64,000 nucleotides of DNA from Betaproteobacteria bacterium. GTDB taxonomy: Bacteria; Pseudomonadota; Gammaproteobacteria; Burkholderiales; Thiobacillaceae. The stretch lies in contig VGVT01000008.1 in NCBI GenBank assembly GCA_016873935.1, forward strand, positions 1-64,000, read 5' to 3'. The notes below the pieces were generated by a model. It was not told the DNA's origin. It did not search any database and was given only the letters and a program-made list of their open reading frames with translations. Position numbers and translations under genes: made by a program. Shown here in pieces: positions 29,280 to 37,367 of this stretch. The first letter of the stretch is position 1, and every line of letters begins with the position of its first letter.

Positions 29280-29395
29280 GATGTACTCCTTCAAATAAGG
29301 TTCCAGTCCCGGCCGCCCGGCCGGAATGCCTGTGCTCAACCTCGATTTGATTAGAGCAAGGGGATGTAACCGGCCTGCAACCCTGAAAGGCGGTT

Positions 29396-29444
29396 TTTGT
29401 AAAGCGATATGACAGGACCGGAGCTTGTTACATGGATTTACAAA
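29396..29444. promoter_or_regulatory. Candidate operator between the efflux operon and its two-component genes
   Basis: TTTGTAAA at 29396-29403 and TTTACAAA at 29437-29444 form a perfect 8-bp inverted repeat in the divergent gap 29280-29503. Sites of this sort are typical for OmpR-family metal-response regulators such as CopR/CusR/CzcR. The placement fits a shared control region; no binding evidence is available. Confidence 0.4.
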
Positions 29445-29503
29445 GTGGTCCATGCGGGTCCGGTGGCCGGAAAATAATGGGCGATCGGTCAAGGGTGTGA
29501 GAC

Positions 29504-30220
29504 ATGAAGCAGGACCATTTGCTGGTGGTGGACGACGATGCGGAATTGCGTGTCCTGCTCCAGGACTACCTGGGGCAGGCGGGTTTCCGCATCACCGCCG
29601 TGGCCGACGGGCGACAGATGCAGCGGGCTCTGGAGGCTGCGCCTTTCGACCTGGTGATTCTGGACATCATGTTGCCCGGAGAAGATGGCTTGTCCCTTTG
29701 CCGCAAGCTGCGGGCGGAGAGCCGCATCCCCATCCTCATGCTCACCGCCCGGGGTGACGAGGTGGACCGCATCGTCGGCCTGGAGATGGGCGCGGACGAT
29801 TACCTGCCCAAGCCTTTCAACCCACGGGAGCTGCTGGCCCGGGTAAAAAGTATCCTGCGGCGGGCCGGCAGCCTGCCGGAGAACCTGGCGGACGAGGACG
29901 TGCGCCGGTTCCGCTTCGAGGGGTGGACGCTGGATACCCGTACCCGGCAGCTACTTTCCCCCGCCGGGGTGGTGGTGGACCTGTCTGGGGCTGAATACAA
30001 GCTGCTGCGCATGCTGCTGGAGCACCCAAACCGGGGGCTATCCCGGGACCAGATGCTGGAATTCACCCAGGGCCGGGAGGCCAACGTGTTCGACAGGGCC
30101 GTGGACGTGCAGATCGGCCGCCTGCGCCGCAAGCTGGGGGACGACCCCCGGGAACCGCGACTGATCAAGACGGTACGCAACGAGGGCTACGTGCTTTCAG
30201 TACCCGTGGAGCGGCAGTGA
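29504..30220 (+). CDS. OmpR-family response regulator, likely controlling the metal efflux operon
   Basis: A 238-residue DNA-binding regulator. The receiver domain has the acidic pair VVDDD, phospho-acceptor in LVILDIMLPGEDG and the conserved lysine in YLPKPFNPRELLARVKSILRR. The winged-helix output is from about residue 135 (LSGAEYKLLRMLLEHPNRGLSRDQML, VDVQIGRLRRKLGDDPREPRLIKTVRNEGY). The PKPFNPREL form resembles OmpR itself. It is divergent from the RND operon and followed by its kinase at a spacing of seven bases. Confidence 0.92.
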   Translation: MKQDHLLVVDDDAELRVLLQDYLGQAGFRITAVADGRQMQRALEAAPFDLVILDIMLPGEDGLSLCRKLRAESRIPILMLTARGDEVDRIVGLEMGADDYLPKPFNPRELLARVKSILRRAGSLPENLADEDVRRFRFEGWTLDTRTRQLLSPAGVVVDLSGAEYKLLRMLLEHPNRGLSRDQMLEFTQGREANVFDRAVDVQIGRLRRKLGDDPREPRLIKTVRNEGYVLSVPVERQ

Positions 30221-30227
30221 GGTGGCC

Positions 30228-31538
30228 ATGAAGCACATCGATTCCATCTATTTGCGGGTGGCCGGGGTGCTGCTTATCGGCCTGCTGGCGGCCCAGTGGG
30301 TATCCGAGCAGCTTTACCAGGAAGAGCGGGAACGGCTCCTTTCCCACCTCATCGCCGGTCCCCTGGTGCAACGCCTGGGGGCGGTGGCGGACCAGCTGGA
30401 CCGGACCCCGGCGGCGGAACGCCCGGCCTTGCTGCGGGCCTTCACCTCGCCGCGCATCACCTTCAGCCTGGCGGACCGGCCGGCGCAGGGCATCCACGAC
30501 GGCGCCCTGGACAAGCTCCAGGCCCGTCTTCGCCAGGAGATGGGCGTCCTGCGCCGGGTCACGGTGGCCAGCGGGCCCCACGAAACCGCCGATGGAGTGC
30601 CCATCCTGACCCGCATCTCGTTCGTGCTGCGGGATGGACAGATCATCCTGGCCACCCACCATTTCCCCGGCGACGAGCAGGTGGTCCCCAGCCGCCACCT
30701 GCCCTTGCTGACGGGATATTTCCTCGCCATCGCCCTGCTGGCTCTGTTGGCCATGCGCTGGGCGATGGATCCCCTGCGCCGCATGGCGGCGGCGGCTGAC
30801 GCCCTGGGCCGGGACCTCAGCGGCCCGTCCCTGCCGGAAACCGGCCCCCGGGAGGTGCGCCAGGCCGCCCACGCCTTCAACACCATGCAAAGCCGCCTGG
30901 CCAGTTATCTGGATGACCGCCTGCGCATCCTGGCCGCCGTGTCCCACGACCTCAAGACGCCCATCACCCGCCTGAAGCTGCGCGCCGAGATGCTGGCGGA
31001 CGAGATCCAGCGTGAGAAATTCCTGCGGGACCTGGAAGACATGGAGACCATGATCGGTGCCACCCTGGATTTCCTGCGTGGTGAAGCGGACAAGGAATCC
31101 GGCGTCCCCTTGGACATCAACGCCCTCCTCTCCACCCTGCAGGACGACATGGCCGCCCTGGGTGAGCAGGTGGAAGTGGAGGGCGAGGCCTCCAAGCCGC
31201 TCCAGGCCAGGCCCCAGGCCCTCAAGCGCTGTCTGGCCAACCTACTGGAGAACGCGGTGCGCTACGGAGGCAATGCCCGGATCAGGGTGGAAGACAGCCC
31301 CACGGAGTTGGCCTTGCATATCGACGACGATGGTCCGGGCATCCCCGATGACAGGCTGGAGCAGATGTTCCAACCCTTCCGCCGGGGCGAGGATTCGCGC
31401 AACCGAACCACCGGAGGGGTCGGCCTTGGTCTGGCCATCGCGCGCAACCTGGCCCGAGCCCATGGTGGCGAGGTGACTTTGTCCAACCGCCGAGAAGGCG
31501 GTTTACGGGTTACTGTGGTTCTGCCCCGGGAGACCTGA
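30228..31538 (+). CDS. Sensor histidine kinase, partner of the preceding regulator
   Basis: A 436-residue EnvZ-like kinase from MKHIDSIYLRVAG; a GTG two codons earlier is possible. It has a membrane helix at about 8-25, a periplasmic domain of about 130 residues, a second helix (LPLLTGYFLAIALLALLAM), HAMP (DPLRRMAAAADALGRDL), phospho-acceptor box VSHDLKTPITRLKLRAEML, and the ATPase end with [22 protein letters not shown] and GVGLGLAIARNLARAHGG. The sensed signal is probably a periplasmic metal, from context only. Confidence 0.92.
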   Translation: MKHIDSIYLRVAGVLLIGLLAAQWVSEQLYQEERERLLSHLIAGPLVQRLGAVADQLDRTPAAERPALLRAFTSPRITFSLADRPAQGIHDGALDKLQARLRQEMGVLRRVTVASGPHETADGVPILTRISFVLRDGQIILATHHFPGDEQVVPSRHLPLLTGYFLAIALLALLAMRWAMDPLRRMAAAADALGRDLSGPSLPETGPREVRQAAHAFNTMQSRLASYLDDRLRILAAVSHDLKTPITRLKLRAEMLADEIQREKFLRDLEDMETMIGATLDFLRGEADKESGVPLDINALLSTLQDDMAALGEQVEVEGEASKPLQARPQALKRCLANLLENAVRYGGNARIRVEDSPTELALHIDDDGPGIPDDRLEQMFQPFRRGEDSRNRTTGGVGLGLAIARNLARAHGGEVTLSNRREGGLRVTVVLPRET

Positions 31539-31694
31539 CTGCGGGCAACCCCTCCCGCATGCGCCTCGTAGTCGCGGACACAAGCGAAGCGCTTTGCCAT
31601 GCCAACGTCCAGCAACACGTCGTGTCGTCTCAGAACATGGTTTTCGTCGATAGCAGCGGCCGGTATGGCAGGGGACTCCTACGTGGGCGGCGCA

Positions 31695-31791
31695 CCACCT
31701 TCACCGTTATCCGCTCTTAAGCCTCGCCAAAGCTTCGCCTCAGATTTCCTTAAGCTTTCCGCCTCAAGCTGTGGTCGTGTTCACCCCTCAC
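31695..31791 (+). promoter_or_regulatory. Four-hexamer regulatory array in front of the redox operon (copy A)
   Basis: Hexamers CTTAAG (31716), CCAAAG (31727), CCTCAG (31738) and CTTAAG (31749) start exactly 11 bases apart, one helical turn each. The whole 97-bp element matches 35069-35165 with 10 mismatches and no gaps. CTTAA-N6-CTTAA-like spacing is known for QseB/PmrA-type regulators, and such a regulator is encoded at 36708. The last hexamer ends 60 bases before the cytochrome start codon. The remaining gap from 31539 to 31694 shows nothing recognisable. Confidence 0.75.
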
Positions 31792-31813
31792 ATTCCCTCT
31801 GAGGAGAGAATCG

Positions 31814-32293
31814 ATGAAACGCAAATTGCTGGCCGTCACCCTCTGCGCAACCATGATTGCCCCAGCCATTGCTCAAGAGGAAATCACTTACCGACAACAC
31901 ATCGAGCCCATGCTGAAGAAGTACTGCAACGAGTGCCACGCCGCACCCGATGCTCCCACCATGGCTGACTTCAAGCTGGACGAAGAAAAGTGGAAAAAGG
32001 CCAAGGTTGGCCCGCGCCTGGACACCTATGAACACCTGGTGATCCTGGTGGCCTACCCGTCCACCGGCGCGATCATGCGTCGCCTTGACGATGGCACCAG
32101 CCAATACGCCAATGGCAAGCCAGGCAACATGTACAAGTACCTGGGGAAAACCGACGAGGAACGCCAGGCCAACCTGGCCATCATGAAAGCGTGGGTAGGC
32201 GAAGGTGGCTGGAACCTGAACCGCATGAAAGCCCGCGGAGACGTGCCTGCCCTGACCAAAGAGCAGTTCGACAAGCTCGAACTCAAGTACTGA
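31814..32293 (+). CDS. Secreted monoheme cytochrome c, first gene of the redox operon
   Basis: A 159-residue periplasmic cytochrome with signal peptide MKRKLLAVTLCATMIAPAIAQ and one heme site, CNECH, shortly after (YRQHIEPMLKKYCNECHAAP). The likely axial methionine is in the region KPGNMYKYLG. The rest is charged and helical and I do not recognise a named family. GAGGAG stands seven bases before the ATG. It is co-directional with the reductase, membrane cytochrome b and octaheme cytochrome that follow with short gaps, and should carry electrons in the same chain. Confidence 0.85.
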   Translation: MKRKLLAVTLCATMIAPAIAQEEITYRQHIEPMLKKYCNECHAAPDAPTMADFKLDEEKWKKAKVGPRLDTYEHLVILVAYPSTGAIMRRLDDGTSQYANGKPGNMYKYLGKTDEERQANLAIMKAWVGEGGWNLNRMKARGDVPALTKEQFDKLELKY

Positions 32294-32320
32294 ACAAATT
32301 GCCAGGGAATCCCCTGCGTC

Positions 32321-33589
32321 ATGACCTCTCTCGGCTTGCTGCTTTGGATTGTTCTTGGCATCGTTTTGCAGGTGGGGCTGTTCCTGGGCATCAGTTTCTG
32401 GCAGCACTGGCAGACCTACAGCCGTCTCAAGCACGGACAACCCGAAGCAGACGAATCACTACCCGCAGCCAGCCTGCCAAAAGCGGAAGTGGCTGGCTGG
32501 TCGGGCTTTCGCCCTTTCAAGGTTGCCCAGCGCGTTATAGAGGACAGCGCAGGGCAAATCTGTTCTTTTTACCTGGAGCCCGAAGATAGGCAGGCACTTC
32601 CGTCATACAAGCCCGGCCAGTTCCTGACCTTCCGTTTGGACGTTCCCAAGGCCGACGGCAGCGGTACCGAGCAAATTACCCGCTGCTACTCCCTGTCGGA
32701 TGCCCCCCAGTCCGACCATTACCGTGTTTCGATCAAGCGGGTGCCGCCCCCGCCGAAGAGCGACCACCCTCCGGGGCGCTCATCGAACTTCTTCCATGAC
32801 CATATTCAGGTCGGTACGACACTTCAAATCCGCGCGCCCTCTGGACATTTCTATCTCGAACCGGGCAGCAGTCCCATCGTCCTGATCGCCGGTGGCATCG
32901 GCATTACGCCCATGCTCAGCATGCTCAACTGGTGCCAGGCGCATCAACCCGAGCGCGAAGTCTGGTTCTTCTACGGCGTGCGCAACAGCGCGGAAACCGC
33001 TTTTGCAGCACATCTGGGCGCAATCGCCGCGGTCAACCCGAACGTCCATCTGCGCCTGTGCTTCAGTAACCCTCTGCCGGAAGATCGACTGGGCCAAGAC
33101 TTCCATCACCACGGTCGCGTGGATGTGCATCTGTTCCGCATGGAATTGCCGCTGAAGCCCTACCACTACTACATCTGCGGGCCCACGCCGATGATGGAAT
33201 CCCTGGTGCCGGCACTGGACGACTGGGGCGTGCCCGATGCGCACATCCACTTTGAAGCCTTCGGTCCCGCCTCGATCAAGCGTCGCAAACCGGAGACCGC
33301 AGCTACCGGGAGTGCCATTGCAACCCCTGCAATCGACATCACGGTGACGTTCGCCAAATCGGGCAAACAGGCCCGGTGGTCACCGCAGTCGGGCAGCCTG
33401 CTGGAATTCGCAGAATCCCAGGGGATTGCCATCGATTCGGGCTGCCGCGCAGGCGGCTGCGGCACCTGCCAGACCACGATACGTTCCGGCGAAGTGTCCT
33501 ATCAGCAATCTCCGGACTTCGATCCCGAACCCGGCACCTGCCTGATGTGCGTCAGCATCCCCAAGACCCATGTGACGCTGGAGGCCTGA
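32321..33589 (+). CDS. Membrane-anchored FAD/NAD(P)H/2Fe-2S oxidoreductase
   Basis: A 422-residue reductase. A membrane helix at about 5-27 anchors it, with the rest presumably cytoplasmic. The FAD domain carries YKPGQFLTFRLD and the flavin motif RCYSLS (about 121-126). The NAD(P) domain begins at IVLIAGGIGITPMLS (about 187-201) and ends at YYICGPTPMMES. The C-terminal plant-type ferredoxin domain (about 335-422) has cluster cysteines at about 375, 380, 383 and 407/410. It resembles flavodoxin/ferredoxin reductases such as Hcr, but with the added helix. It should pass electrons from NAD(P)H to the downstream heme proteins, or the reverse. A decayed 100-bp copy lies at 22697. Confidence 0.9.
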   Translation: MTSLGLLLWIVLGIVLQVGLFLGISFWQHWQTYSRLKHGQPEADESLPAASLPKAEVAGWSGFRPFKVAQRVIEDSAGQICSFYLEPEDRQALPSYKPGQFLTFRLDVPKADGSGTEQITRCYSLSDAPQSDHYRVSIKRVPPPPKSDHPPGRSSNFFHDHIQVGTTLQIRAPSGHFYLEPGSSPIVLIAGGIGITPMLSMLNWCQAHQPEREVWFFYGVRNSAETAFAAHLGAIAAVNPNVHLRLCFSNPLPEDRLGQDFHHHGRVDVHLFRMELPLKPYHYYICGPTPMMESLVPALDDWGVPDAHIHFEAFGPASIKRRKPETAATGSAIATPAIDITVTFAKSGKQARWSPQSGSLLEFAESQGIAIDSGCRAGGCGTCQTTIRSGEVSYQQSPDFDPEPGTCLMCVSIPKTHVTLEA

Positions 33590-33590
33590 C

Positions 33591-34181
33591 ATGACATCAC
33601 CCGGCACCGCTTCCCTCTGGCGCAACCACATCCTGCCCTTCACGCTGTTGGTGACCCTGCTCGGGGTGGCGACGGTCCTCGGCGACTACCTGCTGCATCG
33701 TCTCGATATGGTCTGGGTGGGCCGCTATCTCGGCATCCCCGGCACCTTGCTGATCATCGGATCGCTGACCTATTCCCTGCGCAAGCGGAAAGTCATCGCG
33801 TCCGGGAACGTCAAATCCTGGCTCAGCATGCACGAGATCGGCACCTGGCTGGGTTCCTGGATGGTGCTGCTGCATGCCGGGGTCCATTTCAATGCCATCC
33901 TGCCCTGGCTGGCCACAATCGCCATGGGGGTCAATGTCATCAGCGGCATGGTCGGCAAGATGCTGCTGAAACGCTCGCGCGAACATGTCCAGGCCCGGCG
34001 CGAACAGTATCAGTTGCGCGGGTTGCCCAAGGCGGAGGTCGAGCAGACGGTGTTCTGGGAATCGGTAACTTTTGACGCCATGGCCAAGTGGCGCAAGGTC
34101 CACATACCGATCTTCATTGCCTTTGCCGTGCTGGCCCTGGGGCACATCGTCAGCATCTTCCTGTTCTGGGGATGGCGATGA
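33591..34181 (+). CDS. Membrane protein, probable b-type cytochrome
   Basis: A 196-residue protein with about four to five membrane helices: LPFTLLVTLLGVATVLGDYLL, YLGIPGTLLIIGSLTYSL, GTWLGSWMVLLHAGVHFNAIL, TIAMGVNVISGMVGKML and IPIFIAFAVLALGHIVSIF. Histidines lie in or next to helices (SMHEIGTW, LLHAGVHF, KVHIPIF, LGHIVSIF), a pattern expected for two bound b hemes. No named family was identified with certainty. It starts two bases after the reductase gene and its stop overlaps the next start, so it very probably connects the cytoplasmic reductase with the periplasmic cytochromes. Confidence 0.7.
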   Translation: MTSPGTASLWRNHILPFTLLVTLLGVATVLGDYLLHRLDMVWVGRYLGIPGTLLIIGSLTYSLRKRKVIASGNVKSWLSMHEIGTWLGSWMVLLHAGVHFNAILPWLATIAMGVNVISGMVGKMLLKRSREHVQARREQYQLRGLPKAEVEQTVFWESVTFDAMAKWRKVHIPIFIAFAVLALGHIVSIFLFWGWR

Positions 34182-34927
34182 ATAACATCCTCAAGATCGT
34201 TCTGGCGGTCAACCTGATCGCCCTGGCCATACTGGCCTTTGTCTATCCCCATTTGATGGTCAGCCCCGGCAAGCTGATTCCCGGCCACAGCAAGCTTGAA
34301 ACGGACTGTTTTGCCTGTCACGCACCGTTTTCAGGAGCCACGACCGAACGCTGCACGAACTGTCACAAGCCGGAAGAGATCGGCAAACTCACGACCCTTG
34401 GGCAGCCGATCCAGAAACCGCTCACCAGCACACCCTTCCATCAGAAGCTCGTCAAGCAGGAATGCCTTGCGTGCCACAGTGATCATGCCGGAGTGAAACG
34501 CTTCCGCAGCGCAGGCCGGTTCAACCATGCCTTGCTCCAGGCAGATGCCCGCAAGGAATGTCAGTCCTGCCACAAGTCACCCAAAGATTCGCTCCATCAG
34601 CAGATCACCGGGAATTGCAGCCAGTGCCATAGCCAGGAGAAATGGGCACCCGCGAACTTCGATCACGGCAAGTATTTCGTTCTGGACCGTGATCACAACG
34701 TGAAATGCGCAACTTGTCACGTGCGTAACGACTACAGCCGCTACACCTGCTACGGCTGCCATGAGCACTCCCCCGAGAAGATCCGGCGCGAGCATATCGA
34801 AGAAGGAATTCGCGACTTCAAGAACTGCGTTGAATGCCACCGAAGCGCCGATGAGCACGACATTCGGATACCGAGGCGCGGGAGAGTGCGCGAACAAGGA
34901 CAAGGCGTGGCGCGGGATGACGACTGA
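34178..34927 (+). CDS. Membrane-anchored octaheme cytochrome c (c3/c7-like)
   Basis: A 249-residue protein that starts at an ATG overlapping the previous stop (ATGA); ATG at 34172 is an alternative. An uncleaved-looking helix (ILKIVLAVNLIALAILAFVYP) is followed by eight CxxCH heme sites: CFACH, CTNCH, CLACH, CQSCH, CSQCH, CATCH, CYGCH and CVECH. Many extra histidines (for example FNHALL, FDHGKYF, EHSPEK) suit bis-His ligation. The layout is that of the multiheme cytochrome c3 family, used as electron wires between membrane redox enzymes and periplasmic or outside acceptors. It is the last gene of the operon. Confidence 0.88.
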   Translation: MNNILKIVLAVNLIALAILAFVYPHLMVSPGKLIPGHSKLETDCFACHAPFSGATTERCTNCHKPEEIGKLTTLGQPIQKPLTSTPFHQKLVKQECLACHSDHAGVKRFRSAGRFNHALLQADARKECQSCHKSPKDSLHQQITGNCSQCHSQEKWAPANFDHGKYFVLDRDHNVKCATCHVRNDYSRYTCYGCHEHSPEKIRREHIEEGIRDFKNCVECHRSADEHDIRIPRRGRVREQGQGVARDDD

Positions 34928-35068
34928 CGGCGATCAAAACACACCCAGCCTGTATTGCCATGCCGGGATTTTCATCGGCTGGCGCGAACACCTGCCATAC
35001 GCCGCCTTGGTCATGGCAAACGACACTGGATGCCATCACACGACTTGACTTGCCTGGCTCCCGGCGAG

Positions 35069-35165
35069 CCACCTTCACCGTTATTCGGTCTTAAGCCTCG
35101 CCTAAGCTTCACCTCAGATTTCCTTAAGCTTCCCGCATCAGGCTGTGGCCATGTTCACCCCACAC
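35069..35165 (+). promoter_or_regulatory. Four-hexamer regulatory array in front of the SHP/DHC operon (copy B)
   Basis: CTTAAG (35090), CCTAAG (35101), CCTCAG (35112) and CTTAAG (35123) start at exact 11-bp steps. The element matches copy A over 97 bp with 10 mismatches. It ends 12 bases before the SHP start codon. The other part of the 34928-35177 gap shows no gene. Confidence 0.75.
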
Positions 35166-35177
35166 AGGAGCATGACC

Positions 35178-35582
35178 ATGAAAGCACTGATTCCCGTATT
35201 GATTGGCCTATTCGCCGTGACGGCGCAGGCCGCCACGCCCAACGAAATTCTCGCCGGCTATCGCGCCGAGGCGGCGAAGAGCAACCCCCGTTACCAGTCA
35301 TCGGCGGAGCTCGGTGCGCAGTTGTACACGCACCCGTTCGGCGTGTCCGCCAAAATGCCGTCGTGCAGCAGTTGCCACAGTGACGACCCCGCCCGTGGCG
35401 GCAGTCACGTGGTGACCGGCAAGGCGATCCAGCCCCTGGCGCCCGCCGCCAATGCGGAGCGCTTCAGCGACCTGGCCAAGGTGGAGAAGTGGTTCCGCCG
35501 CAACTGCGGCGAAGTGCTCGGCCGAGAATGCAGCGCCGCCGAAAAGGCCGATTTCATCAGCTTCGTGATGCGGGGGCGCTGA
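35178..35582 (+). CDS. shp: SHP-type monoheme cytochrome c (DUF1924)
   Basis: A 134-residue periplasmic protein with signal peptide MKALIPVLIGLFAVTAQAA and one heme site in MPSCSSCHSDDPARGGSH. The flanking TGKAIQPLAPAANAERFSD and KVEKWFRRNCGEVLGRECS match the sphaeroides heme protein (SHP)/DUF1924 family. SHP binds oxygen through a displaceable asparagine ligand and takes electrons from a diheme cytochrome. AGGAG seven bases before 35178 favours this start over the ATG at 35172. The two extra cysteines (NCGEVLGREC) could form the family disulfide. Confidence 0.88.
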   Translation: MKALIPVLIGLFAVTAQAATPNEILAGYRAEAAKSNPRYQSSAELGAQLYTHPFGVSAKMPSCSSCHSDDPARGGSHVVTGKAIQPLAPAANAERFSDLAKVEKWFRRNCGEVLGRECSAAEKADFISFVMRGR

Positions 35583-35583
35583 G

Positions 35584-36078
35584 ATGAACGCCACGCACAT
35601 GCTCGCCCCGTTGTTTTCGATCTTCCTGGCCTGCGCGGCACAGGCCGACGACCTGCGCCTGCCCGCCGGCGCGCCGCCGGCCTTCCAGAGCGAATGCGGC
35701 GCCTGCCACCTGGCCTTCCCGCCGCGACTGCTGGCGGCCGAAGACTGGCGCCGGGTCATGGCCGGCCTCGACCGGCACTATGGCGACAACGCCAGTCTCG
35801 ACGCGCCGACGCGCCGCGCCATCGAGGCGTATCTGGTCGAAAACGCCGGCAAACCGAGAAAGCTCGGCCCCGGCGGGACGGCGGCGCCGGGCGAAGCACC
35901 GCGTTTGACCGCCACCGCCTGGTTCAAGCGCAAGCACCACGAGGTGCCGCCGGCCTCCTGGCGACATGCCGAAGTGCGCAGCCCGGCCAACTGCGCCGCC
36001 TGTCACAAACAGGCGGCAAGCGGCAGTTACCGCGAGCGCGAGATCGTCATGCCCGGCGGCCGTCGCTGGCAAGACTGA
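35584..36078 (+). CDS. dhc: Diheme cytochrome c (DHC family)
   Basis: A 164-residue secreted cytochrome with a signal peptide (LAPLFSIFLACAAQA) and two heme sites: CGACHLAFPPRLL in the N-terminal half and CAACHKQAASGSY in the C-terminal half. PPAFQSECGACHLAFPP, WRRVMAGLDRHYGDNASLD and WFKRKHHEVPPASW are DHC family features. DHC is the known electron donor to SHP and is normally encoded with it and with a b-type cytochrome, as here. It starts one base after the shp stop codon. Confidence 0.9.
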   Translation: MNATHMLAPLFSIFLACAAQADDLRLPAGAPPAFQSECGACHLAFPPRLLAAEDWRRVMAGLDRHYGDNASLDAPTRRAIEAYLVENAGKPRKLGPGGTAAPGEAPRLTATAWFKRKHHEVPPASWRHAEVRSPANCAACHKQAASGSYREREIVMPGGRRWQD

Positions 36079-36088
36079 GGAGAGGACG

Positions 36089-36694
36089 ATGAACAGGATT
36101 CTGGTCTGGGGCTGGCCGGTGCGCATCGGCCATTGGCTGCTGGCGGGCGCCTTCGTCCTGGCCTGGCTCACCGGCGACAGCGAAACCTGGCGCCTGGTGC
36201 ATGTCTGGGCCGGCGGCACCGTCGTCGGCGTGGTGTTGTTCCGCCTGCTCTGGGGCCTGGTGGGAACGCGCTACGCGCGCTTCACCAGCTTCGTGCGCGG
36301 CCCCGGCGCGGTGAAGGCGTATCTGCTCGGGTTGTTCACGCAGCCGCGCGTCGAACAGCACGGCCACAACCCCGCCGGCGGCTGGGCCATCGTCGCGCTG
36401 CTGGCGCTGGGCCTGCTCACCGGCCTCAGCGGCTGGCTGACCTATCAGGAAATCAGCGGGGAGTGGTTCGAGGAACTGCACGAAACCCTGGCCTCGACCA
36501 TGCTGGCGGTGGTCCTCCTCCATCTCGTCGGCGTGCTCACCGGCAGTCTGGCGCATGGCGAAAACCTGGTGCGCGCCATGTTCACCGGCATGAAGCGCGG
36601 CGATGCCGATGCCGCCATCGCCGGCGCGCGGCCGCTCGCCATACCGCTATTGCTTGCCTGCGCGGCGACCTGCGCCTGGTGGCTGGCCCGGTAG
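36089..36694 (+). CDS. Cytochrome b561-type membrane protein
   Basis: A 201-residue inner-membrane diheme cytochrome b from MNRILVWGWPVRIGHWLLAG, with four helices and histidines in RIGHWLL, LVHVWAGG, ELHETLAS and LLHLVGVL, the expected heme-ligand pattern. It would take electrons from the quinol pool and give them to DHC. GGAGAGGACG upstream supplies a ribosome-binding site. An in-frame extension upstream overlaps dhc and is not expected to be used. Confidence 0.9.
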   Translation: MNRILVWGWPVRIGHWLLAGAFVLAWLTGDSETWRLVHVWAGGTVVGVVLFRLLWGLVGTRYARFTSFVRGPGAVKAYLLGLFTQPRVEQHGHNPAGGWAIVALLALGLLTGLSGWLTYQEISGEWFEELHETLASTMLAVVLLHLVGVLTGSLAHGENLVRAMFTGMKRGDADAAIAGARPLAIPLLLACAATCAWWLAR

Positions 36695-36707
36695 AATCCC
36701 GCCCATC

Positions 36708-37367
36708 ATGCGCATCCTGCTCGTCGAAGACGATCCGCACCTGGGCGACGCGCTCATGGTCGGCCTGCGCCAGCACGGCCATGCCGTGGACTGGCTGCGC
36801 GACGGCGTAGCCGCCGATCTCGCGCTGAAGAGCGAACCTTTCGATCTGCTGGTGCTGGATCTCGGTTTGCCGCGCCTCGATGGCGTCGAGGTGCTGCGGC
36901 GGCTGCGCGGGCGCGGCCAGGTCCTGCCGGTGCTGATCCTCACCGCGCGCGACGCCACCGGCGACAAGGTAGCCGGGCTGGATGCCGGCGCCGACGATTA
37001 TCTGGTCAAGCCCATCGATCTCGACGAACTGGTGGCGCGCGCCCGCGCCCTGACCCGGCGCGCGGCGGGTCATGCCAGTCCGCGCCTGAGTGTCGGCGAC
37101 CTGTCGATCGATCCCGCCGCGCGCCAGGCGACGCTGCGCGGCGCACCGGTCGAATTGACCACGCGCGAGTTTTCCCTGCTGCTGACGCTGGCGGAAAACG
37201 TCGGCCGCGTTCTGACCCGCGCCCAGCTCGAAGCCTCGCTCTATGGCTGGCGCGACGAACCGGACAGCAATGCGCTGGAAGTGCACATCCACAATCTGCG
37301 CAAGAAGCTGGGCAGCGAGCGCATCAAGACCCTGCGCGGCATCGGCTACGGCATGGCGAAACCATGA
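36708..37367 (+). CDS. QseB/PmrA-type response regulator
   Basis: A 219-residue OmpR-family regulator from MRILLVEDDPHLGDALM. The receiver has LVLDLGLPRLDG and VKPIDLDELVARARAL. The output domain has LTTREFSLLLTLAENVGRVLTRAQLE and ends with the characteristic QseB/PmrA stretch GWRDEPDSNALEVHIHNLRKK. Regulators of this group bind CTTAA-N6-CTTAA-like direct repeats. Two such arrays lie upstream within 5 kb (31716, 35090) and one box at 22125, which makes it the likely regulator of the redox genes. Its stop overlaps the kinase start. Confidence 0.92.
   Translation: MRILLVEDDPHLGDALMVGLRQHGHAVDWLRDGVAADLALKSEPFDLLVLDLGLPRLDGVEVLRRLRGRGQVLPVLILTARDATGDKVAGLDAGADDYLVKPIDLDELVARARALTRRAAGHASPRLSVGDLSIDPAARQATLRGAPVELTTREFSLLLTLAENVGRVLTRAQLEASLYGWRDEPDSNALEVHIHNLRKKLGSERIKTLRGIGYGMAKP

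Noticed and set aside
23140-31538. The metal efflux region as a recently acquired island
   Set aside because: No integrase, tRNA, insertion sequence or flanking repeat was seen, and base composition does not obviously differ.
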